DNA of 16,709 bases from Pseudomonadota bacterium (GTDB lineage Bacteria; Pseudomonadota; Gammaproteobacteria; Steroidobacterales; Steroidobacteraceae), in assembly GCA_021792815.1 (NCBI GenBank), contig JAJYTX010000015.1, forward strand, positions 1 through 16,709, in the 5' to 3' direction. Below are positions 1-7,263 of this stretch, one piece after another. Made by a program: the position numbers and the translations under genes. The notes under the pieces were generated by a model. The model saw only the letters and a list, made by a program, of their open reading frames with translations. It was not told the origin of the DNA and did not search any database. Position 1 is the stretch's first letter, and every line of letters starts with the position of its first letter.

Positions 1-38
1 CTCAAATCCGCCGGCTGATCGCTCTCGGTTCTGCTCAT
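1..38 (-). CDS. 5' end of an unidentified protein, running off the left edge
   Basis: On the minus strand an ATG at 38-36 opens a frame reading MSRTESDQPADL to the window edge without a stop. A purine-rich GGGAG lies at 49-45 (minus strand), seven bases before the ATG, which is good Shine-Dalgarno spacing and is the main support for a real start. Only twelve residues are visible, so no family can be assigned. Its orientation is away from the IS21 remnant, so it is probably the first gene of the neighbouring, non-mobile segment. It could also be a chance ATG. Confidence 0.35.
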   Translation of the reverse strand, partial: MSRTESDQPADL

Positions 39-109
39 GCGTCGCTCCCATCGCCCGGAATGGGCGTGCTCGCAACGCTACCGACCTCCACCGTCGCCGG
101 TCACGCATC

Positions 110-514
110 CTTGCCGGAAGGACACGAATCAAAAAAGTTCTGCCCCTGAAGTTCGCGGCGCGATTGAGTCACGAGCGGGTCGCGGCGGCCACCGGTCCGT
201 CGAAGGGCGCGGTCAGCAAGTATGGGCAGCGGGCGAGTGAGCAGAGTCTGGGCTGACCGGTGCCCGACGAGCTCGATGATGCCGCCCTCGAGCGGCGGCT
301 GTTTTCCCAAGTCGTCAAGCTCGAGCGATACACGCACGTCGACTACGCGTACGTACACCAGGAGCTCCAGCGTAAAGAGGTGAGGCTGAAGCTGCTCTGG
401 GAGGAGTACCGCGCCGCCCACGATGAGCGGGCCTACCAGTACAGCCAGTTCTGCTGGCCCTACCAGCGCTTCCGCGAGCGCCTCGCCCGCTCGATGCGCC
501 AGACACATCGGGCC
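110..514 (+). pseudogene. istA: IS21-family transposase IstA, N-terminal fragment with internal stop
   Basis: A frame beginning near 110 reads through a helix-turn-helix type stretch (RIKKVLPLKFAARLSHERVA, then a SKGAVSKY segment), the usual start of IS21 IstA. It hits TGA at 254-256 and resumes in the same frame as PVPDELDDAALERRLF. In IS21 transposases a Trp usually sits where the stop is, so a TGG to TGA change is the simplest explanation. The conserved continuation includes the ELQRKEVRLKLLWEEYRA, YSQFCWPYQRFRERL and SMRQTHRA segments, and ends at about 514. The catalytic DDE domain and the istB helper gene are absent. Family IstA proteins are roughly 340-510 residues, so only the first quarter to third survives. 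The fragment cannot transpose. It marks an old insertion or recombination boundary directly beside the end of the exonuclease gene. Confidence 0.8.
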
Positions 515-539
515 GCGGCCCACCTGCTCAACATGTCCT

Positions 540-1199
540 TCATCGCGGTACCGGTAGAGGCCTGCCTGCTTCGGCAGCAAAATGCGCGGCTCGGCGATTG
601 AGGATTTTCCCGGCCATGGCGACGGGCATGTCCATGATCTGTCGCAGGAGGTGCGAATCCGGAGACAGCCCTCTGTGCCGGAAGCGGAGATCTTGACCGA
701 TTTTGATGACGACATTCGCCGTCACCTCGGCGTCCGCTTCGGCTCGATGGGCAGCACCACGGTACGAGATGTTCAGTCGTTGTGCGAGCGCTCCGAGCGC
801 GTGGCTCGGAAATTGAGGGTAGATTCTTCGTGAGACTCGCATAGAGCAGATGAACGGTGAGTCTGCCCTCCGGCGGTCCATCAATTCGCATTCGCTATCG
901 AGAAAGCGCTGATCGAAGCTGGCGTTGTGAGCGACTATGGCTGTGGCGCCGATGAATTCGAGCAGCTCGCCGATTACCCTGCGAACTGGAGGCGCCGCGT
1001 CCACCATGGCCTGGGTGATGCCTGTGTGGCCAGCAATGAATGCCGGAATCCGCACTCCGCAATTGGCCAGGGACTGATAGCGATCGACGATCTTGCCCGC
1101 CTTGATCTTCATTGCGGCAACCTCGGTAATGCGATCTCCGCTGCGCGGGCTCAGGCCGGTCGTTTCGAAATCGAGCACGATCAGGTCGTCTGTAAACAT
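540..1199 (-). CDS. DnaQ-like DEDDh 3'-5' exonuclease
   Basis: A 219-residue protein of the RNase H-fold DEDD superfamily, which removes nucleotides from 3' ends of DNA or RNA using two metal ions. The visible catalytic set is D10 and E12 in LDFETTG (ExoI), D96 in AHNASFD (ExoII), and H151 with D156 in HRAEAD (ExoIII), which is the DEDDh subtype of DnaQ/PolC-epsilon exonucleases. The spacing fits a single-domain enzyme. The last 40 or so residues (from about 180) have no motif I recognise. The start is fixed by an in-frame TGA a few codons upstream and a GGGGGAGGA run on the minus strand that almost abuts the ATG, unusually close for a ribosome site. It is divergent from the helicase-nuclease, with about 160 bases between them, which suggests a shared control region and DNA-end processing role. 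The stop lies only about 25 bases from the IS21 fragment, so the C-terminus may have been altered. It is probably not the chromosomal DnaQ, given the context. Confidence 0.85.
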   Translation of the reverse strand: MFTDDLIVLDFETTGLSPRSGDRITEVAAMKIKAGKIVDRYQSLANCGVRIPAFIAGHTGITQAMVDAAPPVRRVIGELLEFIGATAIVAHNASFDQRFLDSECELMDRRRADSPFICSMRVSRRIYPQFPSHALGALAQRLNISYRGAAHRAEADAEVTANVVIKIGQDLRFRHRGLSPDSHLLRQIMDMPVAMAGKILNRRAAHFAAEAGRPLPVPR

Positions 1200-1276
1200 T
1201 CCTCCCCCTGGTAGTTGGACCAGAAATCAGTGCGCAAACTGCGTTCGGCGTCATGTTCGCGCCGGCAGCCGTCATG

Positions 1277-1294
1277 TATCATCTTTATTTGATA
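1277..1294. promoter_or_regulatory. Divergent intergenic region with a TATCA-N8-TGATA dyad
   Basis: The 162 bases between the two divergent genes (1200-1361) are the only non-coding DNA available for their promoters. Bases 1274-1296 are the most AT-rich part. They contain perfect five-base inverted arms, TATCA at 1277-1281 and TGATA at 1290-1294, separated by eight bases, the size of a dimeric regulator site. TATCAT (plus) and GATACA (minus, same bases) resemble -10 hexamers, but no convincing -35 was found for either direction. Assignment as a shared operator or promoter is inference. Confidence 0.3.
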
Positions 1295-1361
1295 TGGTCC
1301 ATCCCTGGGACGAAGACCCGGTCTAAATGGCAACGCGCCTTCGCGATCGCCATGGGTCAAT

Positions 1362-4118
1362 GTGTTCGGTCAGCGTGCCATGAAGAATGAACCTCCGCAG
1401 CTTGAGGGCGATGCGCTGAGGGCGGTCCGCCACCGTGGCAGCCATGTGCAGATCATCGCGTCCGCGGGGTCCGGAAAGACCGAGGTGGTGTCGCAACGCG
1501 TAGCCGCCTTGATCGAAGCGGGCGCAGATCCGCACGCCATCGTGGCGTTTGCGTTCACGGAGAAGGCAGCCAATGAACTCAAGCGGCGAACGGAGCTGCG
1601 CGTCGAAGCACGGATGGGCAAGAAGTACGTTGACAGGCTTAATGGCTGCTACATCGGTACCATCCACGCCTACTGCTACGAACTGCTGCGCAAGCACGTG
1701 GCGAAGTACGAGACCTACGATCTGCTCGACGATAATCGTCTCGCCGCCCTGCTGACGCGCGAACGCAAGCGCATCGGGCTCGAGACGCTGAGCGGGAAGC
1801 TCTACGCAAGCATAAAAGATTTCGTTCGAAATACGCAGGTTGTCGAGAATGAGCTGATCGCGATAACGAGTCTGGGTCCGCCCTTCAGGGATGTCCTGGA
1901 TCACTACGTCGGTCGACTCGATGCGTACCGGCTTCTCACCTTCGGGCGCCTCATCGAGCTTGCAGTCGCCGCGCTCGATGACCCTGAGGTGACCAGCGCT
2001 GTACAGGCGAAACTCAAGCACCTGATAGTGGACGAGTACCAGGATATCAATCCGGCGCAGGAGTCCTTGATTGCGAGACTCGCTGCTCCCGGGGTGGAGT
2101 TGTGCGTCGTGGGGGACGACGATCAGTCGATCTATCAATGGCGAGGCTCAGACGTTTCGAATATCGTGGAATTTTCGCGACGCTATCCGGGCGTTGCTGC
2201 CTTTGAGCTGCTGATCAACCGCCGCAGTAGACCGGGAATCATCAAGGCGGCCAATGGATTCGCCCAGACTATACAGGGAAGGCTGCCGAAGTCGATGCAG
2301 GAACATCGCGAAGAGGCGAAGCCGGAAGTCATCACTTGGCGCGCACCGACGGAGGCCGACGAAGCAGAGCGGATTGCGCACACCATCACGCGGCTGGCAG
2401 CGCAAGGTTACCGCTATCGAGACATTGGGGTCCTGGTACGATCGTCGACGTCGTACCCGTGCCTCTTGGAGGCATTCCGGAAGCACGGTATTCCTGTCCA
2501 GCCGGGCGGGCGCACAGGTTTATTCAGGGAACCTGATGCACAGCTGTTCGGGCGTACGTTCGCGTACCTCACGGATAACGACTGGCGTCCTGAGGCCTAC
2601 GGGTCTGCTACCACGGTTTCTCTGGATATGCTGTGTGCGGATTATGCCGAGTGCTTCGGCATGAACAGGCATCGTCAAGCTCTGCTTCGCAAGCGCTTGG
2701 AAGTCTGGAAAAGCGAAGTCAGGACGCCAACGGGCCCGGGGGATCTTGTCGGCAGCTACTACGATCTTCTCGGTGACTGTGGCGTGCCGGACTGGGACCT
2801 GTCGGATCCGGCGAACGTCGCTCGTTTAGGAAACCTGGCGCGATGCTCAGCCATCCTCGCAGATTACGAAAGTGTACGCAGGCGGGCCCGTCCCAATGAG
2901 GAAGCGCCCGGCGAAATCGTCGGCGGATCAGACAGGGGGCACTGGTATTATTTCTGGCTTGCTGCGCATATACAGAATTGGGCGCTGGGGGAGTTCGAGG
3001 GATTCGAGGGTGAGGATGATCTCACTCTCGATGCCGTGGACCTCACGACCGTGCACAAGGCGAAGGGACTCGAGTGGCCGATAGTGTTCGTGCCTTGCGT
3101 TTCAGCCAAACGCTTTCCGTCGGGAAAGACCGGCAGGCCGCAGACCTGGTTTGTGCCCGAAGACGCCTTCGATCGGAAACGTTACGAGGGAACCGAGAAT
3201 GACGAGCGAAGGCTGTTCTACGTCGCAGTGACCAGAGCACGGGACTGGCTCTCGGTTTCGACGCACGATACCCCGAAGAAGCACGCGGTTGCGCCATCAA
3301 AATTCCTGTTGGAGTTCGCAGGCGGCCAGCTCGAGTATCTGCAGCGCCTGCCCCTTCCGGCCGTCATCGAGCCGGGAAATTCTGCAGAAGAATTGCTCGC
3401 CATTTCCTTCTCGGAGCTGGCAAATTACAAGAATTGCGCATTGGCCTACCGATTACGCAGCCTGATCGGCTTTCAGCCGAGTCTGGCGCCCGAACTGGGC
3501 TATGGGAAAGCGGTGCATCACATCATGCGCGGCGTTGCTGAATTTACTCGCCGGCACAGAGTGCCGCCCTCGCCGGCGCAATTGAAGCTGATCTTCGACC
3601 AGGAGTTCTACCTTCCTGCCGCTAACAGAGCGAGCCACGTGGTCATGCGCGAGGCGGCACTGCGGCTGGTGAATTCCTATATCGAGCGTCACAGCGACGA
3701 CCTTGCACGCGTCTGGGCATTGGAGCGGCCGTTCGAGCTGCATCTGCCGAATGTGATCCTGACTGGTAGGGCGGATGTGATTCTGCATGCAGAGGACACC
3801 GGTACACCGGCTTCTCTGGCGATCGTGGACTACAAGACGGCGACTGATGACACGCTCGACTATGAATGGCAGCTGCAGATTTACGCCGATGCGGGACGCC
3901 GCGAAGGTCTTGATGTCCGGGCGGCGTATGTCCATGATCTGAAGGCTGCACGGAGGCAGCCGGTCGACATAGGCGCTGCAGCACTACACCGCGCAGAGGC
4001 TGAGGTTGTTTCACTGGTTGATGGGCTCAAGGCCCGTCGGTTTGATCCATCTCCAGGTCTTCCCTGCAGAAGTTGCGACGTCAAGGCATTGTGCAAGCAT
4101 GGGACTCGAGCGACCTGA
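1362..4118 (+). CDS. UvrD/AddA-type SF1 helicase fused to RecB-family Fe-S nuclease
   Basis: A 918-residue DNA helicase-nuclease that should unwind DNA 3'-5' using ATP and cleave single strands. Helicase motifs: Walker A ASAGSGKT (33-40), motif Ia FAFTEKAANEL, Walker B DEYQD (224-228), motif III QSIYQWRG (from 255), TVHKAKGLEW (from 563) and VAVTRAR (about 622-628). The C-terminal PD-(D/E)XK nuclease shows GRAD (802-805) and DYKT (823-826). C692 in KNCALAYRL together with C902, C905 and C911 matches the split four-cysteine iron-sulfur site of AddB/Cas4-type nucleases. It resembles AddA in layout, but the cysteine set is AddB-like, and it is shorter than AddA (about 1,200 residues), so it is probably a stand-alone enzyme. 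The frame opens at GTG 1362; ATG 1380 (residue 7) is equally possible and neither has a clear ribosome site. Base composition looks lower in GC than the jet genes downstream. Neighbours suggest DNA-end processing or defence; the role is inferred. Confidence 0.9.
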   Translation: MFGQRAMKNEPPQLEGDALRAVRHRGSHVQIIASAGSGKTEVVSQRVAALIEAGADPHAIVAFAFTEKAANELKRRTELRVEARMGKKYVDRLNGCYIGTIHAYCYELLRKHVAKYETYDLLDDNRLAALLTRERKRIGLETLSGKLYASIKDFVRNTQVVENELIAITSLGPPFRDVLDHYVGRLDAYRLLTFGRLIELAVAALDDPEVTSAVQAKLKHLIVDEYQDINPAQESLIARLAAPGVELCVVGDDDQSIYQWRGSDVSNIVEFSRRYPGVAAFELLINRRSRPGIIKAANGFAQTIQGRLPKSMQEHREEAKPEVITWRAPTEADEAERIAHTITRLAAQGYRYRDIGVLVRSSTSYPCLLEAFRKHGIPVQPGGRTGLFREPDAQLFGRTFAYLTDNDWRPEAYGSATTVSLDMLCADYAECFGMNRHRQALLRKRLEVWKSEVRTPTGPGDLVGSYYDLLGDCGVPDWDLSDPANVARLGNLARCSAILADYESVRRRARPNEEAPGEIVGGSDRGHWYYFWLAAHIQNWALGEFEGFEGEDDLTLDAVDLTTVHKAKGLEWPIVFVPCVSAKRFPSGKTGRPQTWFVPEDAFDRKRYEGTENDERRLFYVAVTRARDWLSVSTHDTPKKHAVAPSKFLLEFAGGQLEYLQRLPLPAVIEPGNSAEELLAISFSELANYKNCALAYRLRSLIGFQPSLAPELGYGKAVHHIMRGVAEFTRRHRVPPSPAQLKLIFDQEFYLPAANRASHVVMREAALRLVNSYIERHSDDLARVWALERPFELHLPNVILTGRADVILHAEDTGTPASLAIVDYKTATDDTLDYEWQLQIYADAGRREGLDVRAAYVHDLKAARRQPVDIGAAALHRAEAEVVSLVDGLKARRFDPSPGLPCRSCDVKALCKHGTRAT

Positions 4119-4161
4119 GACCGACGTGCGCGACGGTGTGGGTATCGGCCAGGTGTGCCGC

Positions 4162-4325
4162 CTGCGGAGCTGCAAGGAGACTTGCCGCGCCGAGCGGGGC
4201 CTGCTGGCATCGGTTGCCGAGATCGGCCGGCAGACTCCGGTGGTGGTGGTCGGGCGGCCTCTCGCCTCGTGCTGATCGACGGGTACCAGCGCGTGCGCGC
4301 GCTCGGGTGCGCGTTCCGGTCATGA
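4162..4325 (+). pseudogene. Frameshifted remnant of a ParB N-terminal-like domain protein
   Basis: One frame reads AERGLLASVAEIGRQTPVVVV (about 4190-4252) and ends at TGA 4273-4275. The next frame continues in register with LVLIDGYQRVRALG (4266-4307) and ends at TGA 4323-4325. Joined, they reproduce the core of ParB/Spo0J N-terminal (ParBc, sulfiredoxin-like CTPase) domains: a residue stretch leading to QTPVVV, a short loop, then IDGYQRVRAL, the counterpart of the GxRRxRA region. A single frameshift near 4253-4266 explains the break. No HTH or C-terminal part follows. Short ParB-N proteins occur next to transposon genes in proteobacteria, so this may be debris of the same mobile DNA as the istA fragment; that link is inference. 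A chance match is unlikely because both halves agree in order and spacing. Confidence 0.6.
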
Positions 4326-4538
4326 CGGACGCGATTCCGGGCTGATGGCGGACACTACCGGAGGGAAGCGGCGCGAGCAGCCCGATCAACCCCGGCCCGC
4401 CGCTGAGGGGGCCCAGCGGGTCAGGTGGTGCGTTCGGATACCGGCCATCGGCAGATTTTGCAAGGCAGGCTCCGAACGCGTCGCACGGCCGGCATGCCGC
4501 TGAATATCATGCACGGGAACCATGCCAGAATAGAGCGT
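4326..4538. other. Non-coding leader before the jet operon
   Basis: Together with the ParB relic this gives about 420 bases without an intact gene between the helicase stop (4118) and the likely jetA start. The jetA frame is open back to GTG 4425, but homology begins only after 4539. A TATCAT hexamer at 4505-4510 could be a -10 element, with a weak TCGCAC 18 bases upstream (4481-4486). That would put a transcript start about 20 bases before ATG 4539. The evidence is weak. No terminator for the helicase gene was found. Confidence 0.25.
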
Positions 4539-6053
4539 ATGGCTGCTACTGCGCTTCCCGCTTCCGCCTCGTGCCTTTTCAGCCACGTGACGGCCGAGAA
4601 GTCTGCGGTCTATCGGGCCATCATGGACCTGTTCTCGGCGGCCCGGCGCCAGTTCCGCCATCATCTCCGGCCCGATGAGGTCCTGCTCGAGGCCCGCTGG
4701 CCGGGTGAGAGACCGACCCTCGAGGAGGCGCAGCAGGCGCTGGCGCAGCTGGTCGAATGGGGGAATCTGCAAGCGCAACCGGATACGGCGCGGGTTGCCA
4801 CCATCGAGGACTTCTACCGCAAGCGTCTGCTCTACCGGCTGACGTCCGGGGGCGAGGCGGTCGAGGCAGGATTGAGGGCCTTCGTCGCCACCCTGGCACG
4901 GCGCGCCGAGCTGCAGTCCGTGGCACTCGAGGACATCCGGGCGAGACTCCTCGCGTTGGCCGAACTCTCGGCGGAAGAGCCGATGGATGCGGCCAAGATT
5001 CACGCGACGTTACGTGATCTCGTGCATGTTTTCGAGGGGCTCGCCGCCAACGCCGAGGCGTTCATGACGGGCCTTTCCCGCTCGATCGACCTGGCCCGGG
5101 CCGAGACCGGCGAGGTGATGAGCTTCAAGTCGCGCCTGATCGATTACCTCGAGCGCTTCATCGGCGATCTGGTGACGCGCTCGAGCCAGATCGTCGAGCT
5201 TCTCGAGGCGCTGGCCTCGAGAGAGGCCGCGCTGCTCGAGCGGGCCGCCGGGCGTGAGGCGCGTGATGTCGCGCCGGGAGACGCCGGCGCAGAGGAGCAG
5301 TCCGCGGCCGCGCGGCTGGCTTCCTGGCGGGAGCGCTGGGCGGGGCTCAGGCGCTGGTTTCTCTCCGAAGGGCGGGGCTACTCGCAGGCGGAACTCTTGC
5401 GCAAGAGCGCCCTCGCCGCCATTCCCCGGCTGTTGCAGGCCGTCGCTGCGCTGAACGAGCGCCGGGCCGGGCGAAGTGATCGCGCGGCGGACTTCCGGCG
5501 CCTGGCGCTGTGGTTTCTCGAGGCGAACGGCAATGACGAGGCGCACCGCCTGTGGCGCGCGGCCTTCGCGCTCTCTCCGGCCCGACATCTGGCGCTGACG
5601 CCCAAGGACCGCGACGTCGGCACCTCCGTGTCCTGGAAGGACGCGCCGCCGATCGAAGTCTTCCCGCAGCTTAGAGAGCACGGTGTGCTGCCGACACGCG
5701 GCGCCCCGCCGCGGATCAGGGATCGCTCCGCCGAGCGAGCACAGCTGGCCGCGCGGGTCGCCGAGGAGTCCGCCCAGACGGAGGCGGCCCGCCGTCGACT
5801 CGCCACGGGTCGCCCGATGCGCCTGTCCGAACTCGGGGTCCTGGACCGGCATGCCTTCCGGCTCTTTCTGACACTGCTCGGGGAGGCGCTCGCGTCGCAG
5901 ACCCATCCGGACCGACCGGTCGAGCGCCTGACGGGTGACGGCTCTCTGCTCATCCGGCTCGAGCCGCTCGAGAAGGCCGAACAGGCGATGATCGAGACGG
6001 AATTCGGGCGCTTCGCGGGACGGGACCACCTCATCACGATTCGGGAGGCCTAG
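4539..6053 (+). CDS. jetA: Wadjet JetA (TIGR02677/DUF2397), predicted kleisin subunit
   Basis: A 504-residue protein recognised by its N-terminal FSHVTAEKSAVYRAIMDLF (residues 14-32), the helical RDLVHVFEGLAANAEAFM and RLIDYLERFIGDL segments, and its place at the head of a four-gene Wadjet operon. TIGR02677 proteins are about 500 residues, which fits. In Wadjet complexes JetA is the kleisin-like, winged-helix protein that bridges the JetC ATPase heads and recruits JetB. Here EDFYRKRLLYRLTSGGEAVE (about 88-107) looks like winged-helix sequence; a mostly helical middle follows, and the C-terminal half carries FLEANGNDEAHRLWRAAF. I placed the start at ATG 4539 because family similarity begins directly after it and an AGAG lies just upstream. 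In-frame ATGs at 4494 and 4509 and GTG 4425 are alternatives. The stop precedes jetB by four bases, so the genes are co-transcribed. No membrane segment or catalytic motif is visible. Confidence 0.88.
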   Translation: MAATALPASASCLFSHVTAEKSAVYRAIMDLFSAARRQFRHHLRPDEVLLEARWPGERPTLEEAQQALAQLVEWGNLQAQPDTARVATIEDFYRKRLLYRLTSGGEAVEAGLRAFVATLARRAELQSVALEDIRARLLALAELSAEEPMDAAKIHATLRDLVHVFEGLAANAEAFMTGLSRSIDLARAETGEVMSFKSRLIDYLERFIGDLVTRSSQIVELLEALASREAALLERAAGREARDVAPGDAGAEEQSAAARLASWRERWAGLRRWFLSEGRGYSQAELLRKSALAAIPRLLQAVAALNERRAGRSDRAADFRRLALWFLEANGNDEAHRLWRAAFALSPARHLALTPKDRDVGTSVSWKDAPPIEVFPQLREHGVLPTRGAPPRIRDRSAERAQLAARVAEESAQTEAARRRLATGRPMRLSELGVLDRHAFRLFLTLLGEALASQTHPDRPVERLTGDGSLLIRLEPLEKAEQAMIETEFGRFAGRDHLITIREA

Positions 6054-6057
6054 GCCC

Positions 6058-7263
6058 ATGGGTCCGGAGCTTGGCCTGACCGACGTCCTGGCGCGCCAGA
6101 CGGACGATGAACGCGAACGGGCCCTGCGGGCGCTCCTGATGCGCCCCCTCCTGGCCGGCGGTAGTGAACAGCATGTGCTCGTGCGCCGGCATGTGGAGTA
6201 TCTGCGCGAGTGGCTTGCGCGCGAGACCGGGTGGCGTCTGCATGTCGAACGCGGGTTCGCGCGTCTTTACAAAACGCCTGCCAACACAGACGACGCCACA
6301 CGGGGATTGCCGGACTTCGACCGGGAGCGCTACGCGCTCCTCTGTCTCGTCTGCTCCGTGCTCGAGCGCGGAGAATCCCAGATTACCCTGCGGCAGCTCG
6401 GCGAGCAGCTCCTCGATGCCACCGCGGACCCGCAGCTGCGGGAGCATGGATTCGACTTCACTCTCGAGTCGCATCATCACCGGCGAGCGCTGGTCCAGGT
6501 GTGCCGCTTCCTCCTGGGTCACGGCGTGCTGTCGCGGGTCGTTGGAGACGAGGAGACCTATGTCAATCGCACCGGCGATGTGCTCTACGACGTCAACCGC
6601 AGGGTCCTCGCCACCTTGCCCGCAAGCCATCGCGGCGCAAGTCTCATTGCCTCGAGCGCGGAGCGGCTGGGGTTGGAGCAGGTATTGACGGCCTTGGTCG
6701 AAGAGTACATCCCCGACACGACGGAGGGGCGGCGGACAGCGCTGCGGCACCGCCTGAGCCGCCAGCTCCTCGACGATCCGGTGCTCTATCACGACGAGCT
6801 CACCGAGGAGGAGTGCCAATACCTGGCGAGTCAGCGCGGGCCCATGGCGGCGCGTCTTGCGGCCGCGACCGGCCTCGTGCCGGAACTGCGCGCCGAAGGC
6901 CTGGCGTTGGTCGACGAGGAGGGCGAGCTGTCGGATCGGCAACTGCCGGCCGTTGGCACCCTCGCCCATGCGATGCTGCTTCTCGCCGAGCATCTGGCAG
7001 AAGCCTCACGCGACGATCCCCAGCGGCTGCATTCGATGCATGAATTGGCCGCCCACCTGCGCACGGCGGCCGACCGCTATGGCCGTTACTGGCGAAAGGA
7101 AGTCCGCGCGCCCGGCGCAGAGGCCGAACTGGCGACCCAGGCCGTCGATGGTCTCGAAGCGCTGCACCTGGTCCGCAGGGTGCAAGGCAGCATCTCGGCG
7201 CGCCCGGCACTGATGCGCTACGCCGTGCGCGAGGCGCGCCGGCCGGAAGAATCGATGGTATGA
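6058..7263 (+). CDS. jetB: Wadjet JetB (TIGR02678/DUF2398), predicted KITE-like subunit
   Basis: A 401-residue cytoplasmic protein matching the TIGR02678 family in length, order and motifs: RALLMRPLL near the N-terminus, a block FARLYKTP followed by FDRERYALLCLVCSVLERGE (about 70-107), and YVNRTGDVLYDVNRRVL (about 168-184). The C-terminal part is helical, with YGRYWRKEVR near residue 340. In Wadjet systems JetB is the MukE/KITE-like tandem winged-helix dimer that binds the kleisin JetA and contacts DNA. Equating DUF2398 with that role follows from its operon position rather than from a motif. GGGAGG at 6043-6048, nine bases before the ATG, is a good ribosome site and overlaps the end of jetA. 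The stop overlaps the jetC start as ATGA, a typical translational coupling between subunits made in fixed ratio. No frameshift or missing region was seen. Confidence 0.88.
   Translation: MGPELGLTDVLARQTDDERERALRALLMRPLLAGGSEQHVLVRRHVEYLREWLARETGWRLHVERGFARLYKTPANTDDATRGLPDFDRERYALLCLVCSVLERGESQITLRQLGEQLLDATADPQLREHGFDFTLESHHHRRALVQVCRFLLGHGVLSRVVGDEETYVNRTGDVLYDVNRRVLATLPASHRGASLIASSAERLGLEQVLTALVEEYIPDTTEGRRTALRHRLSRQLLDDPVLYHDELTEEECQYLASQRGPMAARLAAATGLVPELRAEGLALVDEEGELSDRQLPAVGTLAHAMLLLAEHLAEASRDDPQRLHSMHELAAHLRTAADRYGRYWRKEVRAPGAEAELATQAVDGLEALHLVRRVQGSISARPALMRYAVREARRPEESMV

Noticed and set aside
101..715. 204-codon minus-strand frame over the IS21 fragment and the exonuclease end
   Set aside because: It overlaps two better-supported coding segments in other frames and shows no motif.
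540..1199. Exonuclease as the replicative DnaQ proofreading subunit
   Set aside because: The domain type fits, but the accessory context, divergence from a helicase-nuclease and lack of a recognisable polymerase-binding tail make a housekeeping dnaQ unlikely.
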